Assembly (NCBI RefSeq): GCF_014652815.1
Contig: NZ_BMZN01000002.1
Coordinates: 583,829 to 647,828, forward strand
From: Alcaligenes pakistanensis
Lineage (GTDB): Bacteria > Pseudomonadota > Gammaproteobacteria > Burkholderiales > Burkholderiaceae_B
Direction: 5' to 3'
DNA: 64,000 nucleotides
Shown: in pieces, positions 9,335 to 17,969 of the stretch
How positions within the stretch are numbered: position 1 is the first letter of the stretch
Layout of the letters: each line of letters begins with the position of its first letter
Notes under the pieces: generated by a model
What the model saw: only the letters and a program-made list of their open reading frames with translations
Database searches by the model: none
What the model was told of the DNA's origin: nothing
Program-made: the position numbers and the translations under genes

Positions 9335-10239
9335 TATTTGGCCTCCGAGGATGTGTTGCTCAGCATGGGGAAACCTAGGCGTTCGCGAGAGTCGTAGTAA
9401 GCCTGTGCGACCGCGCGGGACAGATTGCGGATACGGCCAATATAGGCAGCGCGTTCAGTCACACTGATGGCACCGCGGGCGTCCAGCATATTGAAGGTGT
9501 GCGCGGCTTTCAGCGTCTGCTCGTAAGCGGGCAGGGCCAGCGGAACATCAATGATGCGCTTGGCTTCGGCTTCGTAGTCGTTGAAATGCGCAAACAGCAT
9601 TTCGGTGCTGGCGTGTTCAAAGTTGTAGGTGGATTGCTCCACTTCGTTCTGGTGGAACACGTCGCGGTAGTAAATACGCTGACCATTATGGCCTTCGGTC
9701 CAGACCAGATCGTAGACGCTTTCCACGCCCTGCAAGTACATGGCCAGACGTTCCAGACCATAGGTGATTTCGCCCGTGGTCGGCGTGCAGTCCAGGCCGC
9801 CTACTTGCTGGAAGTAAGTGAACTGAGTGACTTCCATACCATTGAGCCAGACTTCCCAGCCCAGACCCCAGGCACCCAATGTCGGGTTTTCCCAGTCGTC
9901 TTCAACAAAACGGATGTCGTGCGCTTTGGGGTTGATACCCAATGCTTCCAGCGAGCCGATATACAAGTCCAGAATGTTTTCAGGTGCGGGCTTGAGCACG
10001 ACCTGAAACTGGTAATAGTGTTGCAGGCGGTTGGGGTTGTCCCCGTAACGCCCGTCTTTGGGGCGACGCGAAGGCTGCACATAAGCGGCGCGCCAAGGTT
10101 CGGGGCCGATGGCCCGCAAAAAAGTTGCCGTATGAGAGGTTCCGGCACCGACTTCCATATCGTAGGGCTGAAGCAGAGCGCATCCGTGCTTGTCCCAGTA
10201 TTGCTGGAGCGTAAGTATGATTTGCTGAAAGGTGAGCAT
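9334..10239 (-). CDS. glyQ: Glycyl-tRNA synthetase alpha subunit
   Basis: Catalytic class II synthetase alpha subunit that activates glycine and, with GlyS, charges tRNA-Gly. I take the ATG at 10239 (301 aa, [15 protein letters not shown]) rather than the TTG at 10245. The highly conserved [15 protein letters not shown], the class II motif 2 region ([19 protein letters not shown]) and the C-terminal [18 protein letters not shown] are all present. It is first in the glyQ-glyS-gmhB-plsC-ygjP-gloA series. No T-box or other leader structure was recognised upstream. Confidence 0.97.
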   Translation of the reverse strand: MLTFQQIILTLQQYWDKHGCALLQPYDMEVGAGTSHTATFLRAIGPEPWRAAYVQPSRRPKDGRYGDNPNRLQHYYQFQVVLKPAPENILDLYIGSLEALGINPKAHDIRFVEDDWENPTLGAWGLGWEVWLNGMEVTQFTYFQQVGGLDCTPTTGEITYGLERLAMYLQGVESVYDLVWTEGHNGQRIYYRDVFHQNEVEQSTYNFEHASTEMLFAHFNDYEAEAKRIIDVPLALPAYEQTLKAAHTFNMLDARGAISVTERAAYIGRIRNLSRAVAQAYYDSRERLGFPMLSNTSSEAK

Positions 10240-10481
10240 GAGCAATGGCCAGTAAAGCGAGAATCTGCAAAATTTTTCTATTTTAGCGTGAACTGCGCCC
10301 TAGCAGCAGAAAAGCGCCCACAGTGCCCACTTTAGGCCGTCCGGGGCATGGGCAAGGCCGCTGTGTACCGGGCGGTCAAGTTGTTTTTAGACGTATCATA
10401 TGCGTTTGTCCAAATACTGCTTATTTGCTGACCTGATCTTGAAATCGAGGCTTGGGCAGCAGTCTAAAGGAGGCTAGGTCC

Positions 10482-11249
10482 ATGAGTGAACTTGTCACGC
10501 TTGAACGCATCGGCAAGGTAATGTTGATTACCTTGAACCGTCCCGAGGCACGTAATGCCATCAACCTGGAAACCGCGCAGGCTCTGGCCCAGGCTCTGGA
10601 TGAGTTCGATGCCGACCCCAGTATTGCCGTGGGCGTGCTGACGGGCGCGAGTAATACGTTCTGCGCTGGTATGGATCTGAAAGCCTTTGCCAAGACAGGC
10701 CAGCGTCCCTATGTGGGCGACCGTGGCTTTGCCGGTATTTGCGAGCGTCCGCCTGCCAAACCCCTGATTGCTGCTGTGGAAGGCTATTGCCTGGCCGGTG
10801 GTTTTGAAATTGCCCTGTCCTGCGACCTGATTGTGGCTGCCAATAGCGCCAACTTTGGCCTGCCTGAAGTGAAACGCGGCATTGTCCCCGGATCGGGCGG
10901 CATGGTGCGTTTGCCTAGCCGCGTTCCTTACCACATGGCCATGGAAATGGTGCTGACCGGCGGTATGTACCCCGCAGCCCGCATGGCAGAACTCGGTTTG
11001 GTCAGCCGTCTGGCCGAGCCAGGCAAGGCTACCGAGCAGGCGTTGGAATTGGCTGCCCAGATTGCTGCCAACGGTCCTTTGGCCGTGCAGACCGCCAAGA
11101 GCATTATTTCCCAGTCGCGCGACTGGCGTCAGTCGGATCTGTTTGATCTGCAGCGCCCTCGTATCGCTGGCATCTTCACCTCTGCAGACGCCAAAGAAGG
11201 CGCGACGGCTTTCGCTGAAAAGCGCGAACCTGTCTGGCAGGGCAAATAG
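10482..11249 (+). CDS. Crotonase-family enoyl-CoA hydratase/isomerase
   Basis: 255-residue crotonase-fold enzyme acting on an acyl-CoA thioester. The start at 10482 is fixed by AAAGGAGG at 10466-10473, 8 nt upstream, rather than the in-frame ATG at 10452. Oxyanion-hole segments are CAGMDLKAF (61-69) and CLAGGFEI (103-110), and the catalytic glutamate is likely E129 in LPEVKRG. The sequence is of the enoyl-CoA hydratase / carnitinyl-CoA dehydratase (CaiD-like) type, but the substrate cannot be set from sequence. The fumarase gene follows after 39 nt and may be co-transcribed. Confidence 0.9.
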   Translation: MSELVTLERIGKVMLITLNRPEARNAINLETAQALAQALDEFDADPSIAVGVLTGASNTFCAGMDLKAFAKTGQRPYVGDRGFAGICERPPAKPLIAAVEGYCLAGGFEIALSCDLIVAANSANFGLPEVKRGIVPGSGGMVRLPSRVPYHMAMEMVLTGGMYPAARMAELGLVSRLAEPGKATEQALELAAQIAANGPLAVQTAKSIISQSRDWRQSDLFDLQRPRIAGIFTSADAKEGATAFAEKREPVWQGK

Positions 11250-11288
11250 TTTCCCCTTGTTCATCTCGTTTTTTATATAGACGCCACC

Positions 11289-12809
11289 ATGACCACGATC
11301 AAAGAAGACGATCTGATTCAGTCCATCGCTGATGCGGTGCAGTTCATCAGTTACTACCATCCCACCGACTATCTGGTGCACCTGGCCCGCGCTTACGAGC
11401 GCGAGCAGAATCCGGCGGCCAAAGATGCCATTGCCCAGATCCTGACCAACTCGCGCATGTGTGCCGAGGGGCACCGCCCCATCTGTCAGGACACCGGGGT
11501 GGTCAACGTATTCCTGAAAGTGGGCATGGATGTGCGCTTTGATACCAAGCGCTCCTTGCAGGAACTCTGTGACGAGGGCGTACGTCGCGGTTATCTGAAC
11601 CCAGACAATCCGCTGCGTGCCTCGATCTTGAATGACCCTTTGTTCACGCGTAAAAACACGCGCGACAACACGCCCTGTATTGTGAATGTCGAATTGATCG
11701 CTGGGGATCAGGTCGACATTCAAGTTGCAGCCAAGGGTGGTGGTTCGGAAAACAAGAGCAAGTTCGTGATGCTCAACCCCAGTGACTCGCTGGTTGATTG
11801 GGTGCTCAAGACCGTTCCTACGATGGGGGCGGGCTGGTGTCCTCCCGGCATGCTGGGTATTGGCGTGGGCGGCACGGCCGAAAAAGCCATGCTGATGGCC
11901 AAAGAAGCCCTGATGGAAGACATCGATATGTACGAGCTGCTGCAACGCGGCCCGCAAAGCAAGCTGGAAGAGCTGCGTATCGAGTTGTACGAGAAGGTCA
12001 ATGCCCTGGGCATTGGTGCTCAAGGCCTGGGCGGTTTGACGACCGTGCTGGATGTGAAGATCAACACCTTCCCAACCCATGCCGCCTCCAAGCCTGTGGC
12101 CATGATCCCTAACTGTGCGGCCACTCGGCACGTGCATTTCTCGCTGGACGGCAATGGCCCTGCCGAGCTGACACCGCCACCGCTGTCGGCCTGGCCTGAT
12201 ATTCACTGGGCACCGGACTACAACAAGTCCCGCCAGGTGAATCTGAACGAGTTGACCCCTGAAGAAGTCGCTTCCTGGACTCCAGGCCAGACTTTGCTGC
12301 TGTCGGGCAAGATGCTGACCGGCCGTGATGCGGCTCACAAGCGCATTCAGGACATGCTGGAAAAGGGCGAGTCCCTGCCCGTGGACTTCACCAACCGCGT
12401 GATTTACTACGTGGGCCCAGTTGATCCCGTGCGTGACGAAGCGGTTGGCCCAGCAGGCCCAACCACCGCTACCCGCATGGACAAGTTCACCGAGATGATG
12501 TTGGCCAAAACCGGCCTGATCTCCATGATCGGTAAGGCTGAACGTGGCCCAACTGCGATTGAAGCGATCCGTGCTCACAAATCGGCTTACCTGATGGCCG
12601 TGGGTGGTTCCGCTTACCTGGTTTCCAAGGCAATTCGCAACGCGAAAGTGGTGGCCTTTGAGGACTTGGGCATGGAAGCCATTTACGAATTTGATGTCCA
12701 GGATATGCCTGTGACGGTAGCCGTAGATTCGCAAGGCGTGTCGGTGCACAACACCGGCCCTGCCGAGTGGCGCAAGCGTATTGCAGAGATCTCTTTGGTC
12801 GCTGTGTAA
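11289..12809 (+). CDS. Class I (iron-sulfur) fumarate hydratase
   Basis: Oxygen-sensitive [4Fe-4S] fumarase of the TCA cycle interconverting fumarate and malate, 506 aa. The N-terminal domain has HRPICQDTG, the middle GWCPPGMLGIGVGG and the junction IPNCAATRHVHFSLDG. The three cysteines C66, C184 and C276 have spacings (118 and 92) close to those known for the cluster ligands of class I fumarases. The C-terminal beta domain has SGKMLTGRDAAHKRI and GPTTATRMDKF. Tartrate dehydratase is a close relative, but the single-chain two-domain form favours fumarase. A bidirectional terminator follows. Confidence 0.94.
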   Translation: MTTIKEDDLIQSIADAVQFISYYHPTDYLVHLARAYEREQNPAAKDAIAQILTNSRMCAEGHRPICQDTGVVNVFLKVGMDVRFDTKRSLQELCDEGVRRGYLNPDNPLRASILNDPLFTRKNTRDNTPCIVNVELIAGDQVDIQVAAKGGGSENKSKFVMLNPSDSLVDWVLKTVPTMGAGWCPPGMLGIGVGGTAEKAMLMAKEALMEDIDMYELLQRGPQSKLEELRIELYEKVNALGIGAQGLGGLTTVLDVKINTFPTHAASKPVAMIPNCAATRHVHFSLDGNGPAELTPPPLSAWPDIHWAPDYNKSRQVNLNELTPEEVASWTPGQTLLLSGKMLTGRDAAHKRIQDMLEKGESLPVDFTNRVIYYVGPVDPVRDEAVGPAGPTTATRMDKFTEMMLAKTGLISMIGKAERGPTAIEAIRAHKSAYLMAVGGSAYLVSKAIRNAKVVAFEDLGMEAIYEFDVQDMPVTVAVDSQGVSVHNTGPAEWRKRIAEISLVAV

Positions 12810-12849
12810 GACGTGAATCGGGAGGCTCCGGCTTCCCGGTGCTGTAGAT

Positions 12850-12921
12850 AAAAAACCCGCATGAGTGTTCCTGGTCTACTTGTAAAAGCAGAGTCAGTAC
12901 AACATTTAATGCGGGTTTTTT
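12850..12921. terminator. Long-loop bidirectional terminator after the fumarase gene
   Basis: AAAAAACCCGCAT (12850-12862) pairs with ATGCGGGTTTTTT (12909-12921) around a ~46-nt loop. It has a T-run on either strand, so it can stop the fumarase transcript and the convergent tetR transcript. Confidence 0.7.
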
Positions 12922-12992
12922 GTCTGGCGTTGGTGTAGCCCTTACGTAGCCTATGCTTTGCTAGGTACCTCGCTTTTTCTGGTGTTGCTCGT

Positions 12993-13580
12993 TCAGGACT
13001 TGATCAGCAATCCGCGCAGCAGCAAATCCAGTGCTGCCAGCCCTTTCACTAAGCGAGCATCGCCGTCCTCTCCCTGAGCAATCCAGAATGCGGCTTCAGC
13101 CAGGCTACCGTAAATCAGGGAAGCTAGGGCGTGGGGATCTGCCTGTTCAATCCGGCCTTGATTCATCAGCGCCAGAATCAAACCTTCCATGGAGCCCACG
13201 CAATACTGATGCGATTCGGGTGATGCGCCTCCCAGTACTGCCTTGGCATCGCACAACACAATGCGCTGCATTTCCGGCTCCAGCGCCATTTCCAGATAGG
13301 CATGGCAGCGGCGCACAAACCCTTCCCAGGCATCGTCGGCATTGTTTGAAATAGCCTGCAGGCGTTCATCCATTTCCGCGTCGATCTGATCGACTACCGC
13401 CGCCAACAAGCCTTTTTTGTCACCGAAATGGTGGTAGAGCGCGCCACGGGTCAAGCCCGCCTGGGCCGTCAGTTCATCCATCGATGTCTCGGCATAGCCA
13501 CGCTCTGCAAAGAAAGTGCGAGCGGTGGCAAGCAAGGTGGCGCGGGTCTCTTCCATCTCGGCACGGGTACGGCGAGCCAT
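12993..13580 (-). CDS. TetR/AcrR-family transcriptional repressor
   Basis: 195-residue regulator with an N-terminal helix-turn-helix (MDELTAQAGLTRGALYHHFGDKKGLL, about residues 33-58, conserved YHHF) and an all-helical ligand-binding domain related to AcrR/TtgR efflux repressors (C-terminal AcrR-C-like segment with WIAQGEDGD). It is divergent from two MFS exporter genes, and the 133-nt space between holds two matching palindromes, so it most likely represses the pumps and itself and is released by a toxic ligand. The ligand is unknown. Confidence 0.93.
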   Translation of the reverse strand: MARRTRAEMEETRATLLATARTFFAERGYAETSMDELTAQAGLTRGALYHHFGDKKGLLAAVVDQIDAEMDERLQAISNNADDAWEGFVRRCHAYLEMALEPEMQRIVLCDAKAVLGGASPESHQYCVGSMEGLILALMNQGRIEQADPHALASLIYGSLAEAAFWIAQGEDGDARLVKGLAALDLLLRGLLIKS

Positions 13581-13613
13581 AGTTTCTCCTTACATACGGA
13601 CTGAATGTATATT

Positions 13614-13632
13614 TACATGCATGGCGTATGTA
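13614..13632. promoter_or_regulatory. Putative TetR operator 1
   Basis: TACATGC-ATGGC-GTATGTA, an inverted repeat with 6 of 7 matching arm positions and a 5-bp spacer, between tetR and the divergent MFS gene. It matches operator 2 in arm sequence and spacing. Confidence 0.65.
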
Positions 13633-13644
13633 TATATCATTTTA

Positions 13645-13663
13645 AACATACGTCTTGTATGTA
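13645..13663. promoter_or_regulatory. Putative TetR operator 2
   Basis: AACATAC-GTCTT-GTATGTA, an inverted repeat with 6 of 7 matching arm positions. Its centre lies 31 bp from that of operator 1, about three helical turns. A further looser half-site pair (ACATAC...ATGTAT, 13592-13610) lies next to the tetR start. Confidence 0.65.
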
Positions 13664-13713
13664 TTGTTGATGCAACACCGTGTCATGGCAAGCGGGCGTT
13701 CACGGAGAATGAG

Positions 13714-14922
13714 ATGGCTCAGCCTTATCGAGAACTTTTTGCCGCGCCGGGCACACGGGGTTTTGCCCTGGCCGGGCTGTTGGCCCGGATTCCCTTACCC
13801 ATGATTGGGATAGGAATCATTACCATGTTGTCGCAACTGGGCGGCAGCTACGCCTTAGCGGGCGCGGTGTCCGCCACCTTTGTGTTGAGTTACGCACTCT
13901 TGTCACCCCAGGTGTCCCGTTGGGTGGACTTGCGCGGGCAAAGTCGCGTTCTGCCTGTTGCAACGGCGATCAGTGTCTTGGGTTTGCTGGTCTTGCTGGC
14001 GGCGACATGGTGGCAGGCACCCGACTGGCTGCTGTTTGTTGGGGCGGTGCTGGCTGGTTTCATGCCCAGTATGTCGGCCATGGTGCGTGCCCGCTGGACG
14101 GCAATCTATCGCGGAAAAACCCAGTTGCAGACGGCCTATTCCTTGGAAACCGTACTGGACGAAGTCACCTTTATTGCTGGTCCACCCGTGTCGGTGGGGT
14201 TGGCCGTCATGGTAGCGCCGCAGGCAGGCTTGCTGGCGGCAGCTGTTTTACTGATTGCGGGTGTTCTGGCTTTGTTGCTGCAAAAAGAGAGCGAACCCGC
14301 AATTCAAGTGCGCGAGCCGGGGCAGGGCGCCCGCCGTTCAGTTCTTCGGATCCACAGTGTGCGTTTGTTGGCGTTGCTCATGGTGGCCATGGGCGTCATT
14401 GTCGGCACCGTCGATATTGTCAGTGTGGCCTTTGCTCAGGAAAGAGGGCAGCCGGGGGCGGCCAGTGTGGTGCTGTCGGCCTATGCCTTGGGCTCTTGTT
14501 TGGCTGGGCTGGCTTTTGGCGCATTGAAATTGAGCACACCGTTGCACCGTCTGCTCTTGTTGGGCGGGTTGGCGACTGCAGCCACGACTTTGCCCTTGTT
14601 GTTTGTCGGCAGTGTGCTGGAACTGGCTGCCGCTGTCTTGCTGGCAGGGGTGTTTTTCGCTCCGACCATGATTGTGGCTATGTCTTTGGTCGAGCGTCTG
14701 GTGTCCGAGCAACAGTTGACTGAAGGCATGACCTGGTTGCTGGCGGGGCTGAACGTCGGTGTGGCAATGGGCGGGGCGGCATCGGGGCAGCTTGTGGATA
14801 TGGGTGAAGCGCGCTCAGGTTTCACTGTCGCGTTGTACGCCGCTGCAGGGGTCTTGCTGCTTGCCGGCTGCGGTTATCAACGCTTGCGTCAATCTGCTGC
14901 CACGCCTTCCTGTGCCTTCTAA
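13714..14922 (+). CDS. MFS transporter (probable drug/metabolite exporter)
   Basis: 402-residue inner-membrane protein with about 12 hydrophobic helices. The start at 13714 is chosen because GGAG (13704-13707) lies 6 nt upstream; the longer open frame would run back through the tetR coding region. The TM2-3 loop is SRWVDLRGQSR, an MFS-like D-R motif, and TM4 has the MVRARWTAIYRGK segment. Divergent from the TetR gene and preceded by its operators, so it is the likely target. A second MFS gene follows after 25 nt. The substrate is unknown; it belongs to a poorly characterised MFS subgroup. Confidence 0.88.
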   Translation: MAQPYRELFAAPGTRGFALAGLLARIPLPMIGIGIITMLSQLGGSYALAGAVSATFVLSYALLSPQVSRWVDLRGQSRVLPVATAISVLGLLVLLAATWWQAPDWLLFVGAVLAGFMPSMSAMVRARWTAIYRGKTQLQTAYSLETVLDEVTFIAGPPVSVGLAVMVAPQAGLLAAAVLLIAGVLALLLQKESEPAIQVREPGQGARRSVLRIHSVRLLALLMVAMGVIVGTVDIVSVAFAQERGQPGAASVVLSAYALGSCLAGLAFGALKLSTPLHRLLLLGGLATAATTLPLLFVGSVLELAAAVLLAGVFFAPTMIVAMSLVERLVSEQQLTEGMTWLLAGLNVGVAMGGAASGQLVDMGEARSGFTVALYAAAGVLLLAGCGYQRLRQSAATPSCAF

Positions 14923-14947
14923 GGTTTCTTTTCTAAAGTTTGAAACG

Positions 14948-16147
14948 ATGAATACTTCTCTATCGATGACTGGGCAGACCAGCAAGCGGCAGTCCTGGCT
15001 AGCCGTCAGTGCGGTGGGTCTGGCGACCTTCTCCGTGGTCACCACAGAAATGTTGCCGGTTGGTTTGCTGACTCCCATTGCGCAGAACTTGCAGACCTCT
15101 ACGGGTGCCGCTGGCCTGATGATCTCCTTACCCGCCTTGCTGGCTGCTTTGTTTGCACCTTTAGTGGTGTTGGGCTCTGGCGGTGTGGATAGGCGGCGAA
15201 TCTTGTGTGCCTTGCTGGGCTTGTTGGTGCTTGCAAATATTGCTTCAGCATTGGCGCCGAGCATGGCCTGGATGTTGGTAGCACGCGTCCTGGTGGGTTT
15301 TTGTATGGGGGGCATTTGGGCGATTGCCGGTGGTTTGGCCTCCCGTCTGGTCCCCGCCCCATCGATAGGTTTAGCGACATCCATCATTTTTGGTGGTGTC
15401 GCAGCCGCCTCCGTATTGGGCGTGCCTTTAGGTGCCTTGATGGGGGAATGGGCCGGCTGGCGCTGGGCCTTTGGTGCAATGGCTGTGTTCAGCGCTCTGG
15501 TGCTAGCCTTCCATCTGGCCGTGCTGCCTTCTTTGTCAGTTTCCAGCTCTGCTTCCTGGGGGCAGTTTGTCGAGCAAGTGCGCAATCGACAATTAATGCT
15601 GGGACTGCTGCTGACCTTTGTTTTAGTGGCCGGACATTTTAGCGCCTTCACCTTTGTACGACCTCTTTTGCTGTCGGTTTCCGGTGTTGAGGCCCCATGG
15701 ATAGGGGCTTTGCTTTTTGCCTACGGAATAGCCGGAATTGTGGGTAATTTTCTGATTGGCATGTCGGCTGCTCGTCGTACGGAACTGAGCTTGATGGCGA
15801 TTGCTGTTGGCTTAATTCTGACAGCTTTGCTGTTCTTGACAGTGGGTGGGTCGCCCTGGCGCGGTGGCTTGGTTCTTTTGTTCTGGGGGCTGGCTTACGG
15901 TGGGGTGTCGGTGGGCTTGATGAGCTGGATGATGAAAGCTGCACCCCATGCCGTAGAAATCGCCACGGCTTTGTATGTGGCTGTTTTTAATATAGGAATT
16001 GCGCTGGGATCAGGGTTGGGAGGCCAGACGGTGGATGCTTATGGTGTCACGGCGAACCTTTGGGTGGCGGGGGCAGGGGCGTTTGTTGCTTTCTTGCTGC
16101 TTTTGGGATTGGGGCTGCGTCAACGCTGCCAAGCCGGAAAACTATAG
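14948..16147 (+). CDS. MFS transporter, DHA1 / sugar-efflux type
   Basis: 399 residues, 12 predicted membrane helices. The N-terminus AVGLATFSVVTTEMLPVGLLTPIAQNL is typical of the AraJ/YdhP/NepI group of proton-driven exporters. The TM2-3 loop carries GSGGVDRRRIL and TM5 the antiporter-like FGGVAAASVLGVPLGALMGEWAGWRWAF motif C region (GVPLGALMG). The ATG at 14948 lies 25 nt after the previous MFS stop, so the two pumps probably form one TetR-controlled operon. The substrate is unknown. Confidence 0.9.
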   Translation: MNTSLSMTGQTSKRQSWLAVSAVGLATFSVVTTEMLPVGLLTPIAQNLQTSTGAAGLMISLPALLAALFAPLVVLGSGGVDRRRILCALLGLLVLANIASALAPSMAWMLVARVLVGFCMGGIWAIAGGLASRLVPAPSIGLATSIIFGGVAAASVLGVPLGALMGEWAGWRWAFGAMAVFSALVLAFHLAVLPSLSVSSSASWGQFVEQVRNRQLMLGLLLTFVLVAGHFSAFTFVRPLLLSVSGVEAPWIGALLFAYGIAGIVGNFLIGMSAARRTELSLMAIAVGLILTALLFLTVGGSPWRGGLVLLFWGLAYGGVSVGLMSWMMKAAPHAVEIATALYVAVFNIGIALGSGLGGQTVDAYGVTANLWVAGAGAFVAFLLLLGLGLRQRCQAGKL

Positions 16148-16343
16148 CTGGCCTGGCTTGCGGGCAGTGTTACTGCGGGTTATTGCTTATTGGAGTCTTG
16201 CCAGAGCGCTGCGAGGATACTTGTTAGGATTCCTTGAAATATTCTGTACATCGTTACGGTGTAAGGTATAGGGATGCTTTCTGGCTGAACACAGGATCGA
16301 AATAAGAAGCCTCGATCTCTGTGGTCTTAATTAAGGGCCTTGT

Positions 16344-16622
16344 ATGACGCAACTTCAGCGCTCCACGACCGTACCGCAGCTTAACCCAACTATTTGGAAC
16401 GCTCTCGAGCTCGTCCGTTTACGCCAAACTCCCTGGCACAAGAACCAAGCCGTTTTTGAACAACTAAAATCCTTAGGGCTGGTTGAGGCAATTCCACAAA
16501 CGACGCAGACTCCCACTCCATTTCCTGCTCCCTTGATCGCCATGCTGACCGAAGAGGGACGACTCTTGTTGGAAACTCGCTCCAGCCATCAGGATGCTTT
16601 GATCAAATTGCTAGACGCTTGA
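16344..16622 (+). CDS. Small hypothetical protein (92 aa)
   Basis: I do not recognise this family. The 92-residue product is soluble and starts at ATG 16344 with AAGGG 6 nt upstream. It has a tryptophan/leucine-rich N-terminal half (NPTIWNALELVRLRQTPWHK), a Q/T/P-rich linker at about 50-62 (TTQTPTPFPAP) and a helical end. The layout suggests a small helical, perhaps winged-helix-like, protein (AMLTEEGRLLLE resembles the wing region of a marR-like domain), but that is only an impression. The 196 nt upstream contain no other gene. It lies 140 nt before the SOS-type operon and in the same direction. Confidence 0.6.
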   Translation: MTQLQRSTTVPQLNPTIWNALELVRLRQTPWHKNQAVFEQLKSLGLVEAIPQTTQTPTPFPAPLIAMLTEEGRLLLETRSSHQDALIKLLDA

Positions 16623-16708
16623 TTCAGTCGGCGGCGCTTGTCTGCCAGCCTTACTCGCTGTCAGACAACTCTGCTTTCCGCGTATTTGTTTGATTTTGTA
16701 CGAGCCCC

Positions 16709-16736
16709 GTGACGCCGTTCCCGCAAACTGTATAAT
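16709..16736 (+). promoter_or_regulatory. Sigma70-type promoter of the radical SAM / UdgX operon
   Basis: A perfect -10 hexamer TATAAT at 16731-16736 with a recognisable -35 GTGACG at 16709-16714, 16 bp apart. The predicted start of transcription (about 16743) falls inside the LexA box. Confidence 0.7.
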
Positions 16737-16737
16737 G

Positions 16738-16753
16738 CTGTTTTTATATACAG
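16738..16753. promoter_or_regulatory. LexA-type SOS box
   Basis: CTGTTTTTATATACAG, a perfect match to the CTGT-N8-ACAG SOS consensus with an AT-only spacer. It begins one base after the -10 hexamer and ends 10 nt before the radical SAM start codon, an ideal position for repression by LexA. Confidence 0.8.
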
Positions 16754-16763
16754 TGTTCTCGGT

Positions 16764-17969
16764 ATGGAGCTATCACGCAAACTCGACATTCTGGCGGATG
16801 CGGCAAAGTACGATGCCTCGTGTGCCAGTAGTGGCGCCCCTAAACGGGATTCCCGCGGCCGTGCCGGCTTAGGTGCCAGTACCGGGGCTGGTATCTGCCA
16901 CAGCTTTACGCCCGATGGGCGTTGTGTGTCTCTTCTCAAGATACTGCTGACCAACTTTTGCCAGTACGACTGCCTGTACTGCGTGAACCGGCGCTCCAGC
17001 AATGTGCCGCGAGCCCGCTTTCGGCCACGTGAAGTTGTCGATCTGACGCTGGATTTTTATCGTCGTAATTACATCGACGGCCTGTTCCTGAGCTCGGGCA
17101 TCATACGCAGCTCGGATTACACCATGGAAAATCTGGTCGAGGTGGCGCGCTCCTTGCGCGAGGACCACCATTTCCGTGGTTACATTCACCTTAAAACTAT
17201 CCCTGATGCTGATCCCAGGCTGATTACGCTTGCCGGGCATTACGCCGATAGACTCAGCGTCAATATCGAGCTTCCCACTGAGGATGGCCTAACGCGTCTG
17301 GCCCCGGAAAAAAGTGGCCATACGATCAAGCGAGCTATGGGGGTGATCCGTCTGGCTCAAGAGCAGGCGCAAGAGGAAAAGCGGCCCAAAGTGCCTGCAG
17401 GGCAGAGCACGCAGATGATTGTGGGCGCGGATGCGGCGGACGATCGCAATATTCTTCAAACCGCGCAGACCTTGTATGGGGCGTATAAGCTCAAGCGGGT
17501 GTATTACTCCGCTTTCAGCCCTATTCCGGATAGCTCATCAGTACTCCCTGCCCAAGCCCCGCCACTCTTACGGGAGCACCGCCTGTATCAAGCTGATTTT
17601 CTGCTACGTAGCTATGGCTTTCAGGCCGAGGAGCTTTTCCAGGATAAGGGCGACTTACCATTGGATATTGATCCCAAGTTGGCATGGGCGCTGGCTAATC
17701 GAGCCGTATTTCCAGTAGACCTGAACCGTGCGCCAGAACGGATTATTGCTCGCGTGCCTGGGATTGGCATACGCAATGCCAAACGTCTGGTCGAATTGCG
17801 TCAGCTACGTGCTATTCGCTACCAGGATTTAATTCGTTTACGGTGCTCCATCAAGACGTTGCAGCCTTTTGTGGTGGTGCAGGACTACCGGCCTAGGCTG
17901 GCCGATGTAGCCTCCGAAAAACTGCACCGTATGTTGTCTACGAATCCGCAGCAACTGAGCCTGATATGA
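16764..17969 (+). CDS. Putative DNA modification/repair radical SAM protein (UDG-linked)
   Basis: 401-residue radical SAM enzyme of the family usually found beside a UDG-fold protein. The cluster motif is C66-x3-C70-x2-C73 (CQYDCLYC), and further cysteines (C20, C45, C54) lie before it. The SAM barrel continues with GLFLSSGII and YIHLKTIPDA. Near the C-terminus is a helix-hairpin-helix (RVPGIGIRNAKRLVEL, about 331-346) as in ComEA/UvrC-type non-specific DNA binders. The reaction is not known; the context suggests action on damaged or modified DNA. It is coupled to the next gene by an ATGA overlap and preceded by a LexA box, so it is probably SOS induced. Confidence 0.9.
   Translation: MELSRKLDILADAAKYDASCASSGAPKRDSRGRAGLGASTGAGICHSFTPDGRCVSLLKILLTNFCQYDCLYCVNRRSSNVPRARFRPREVVDLTLDFYRRNYIDGLFLSSGIIRSSDYTMENLVEVARSLREDHHFRGYIHLKTIPDADPRLITLAGHYADRLSVNIELPTEDGLTRLAPEKSGHTIKRAMGVIRLAQEQAQEEKRPKVPAGQSTQMIVGADAADDRNILQTAQTLYGAYKLKRVYYSAFSPIPDSSSVLPAQAPPLLREHRLYQADFLLRSYGFQAEELFQDKGDLPLDIDPKLAWALANRAVFPVDLNRAPERIIARVPGIGIRNAKRLVELRQLRAIRYQDLIRLRCSIKTLQPFVVVQDYRPRLADVASEKLHRMLSTNPQQLSLI

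Noticed and set aside
10464-12749. 761-aa open frame on the minus strand opposite the crotonase and fumarase genes
   Set aside because: The plus-strand genes have clear family motifs and ribosome sites. The antisense frame has a low-complexity, His/Gln/Gly-rich product without recognisable domains.
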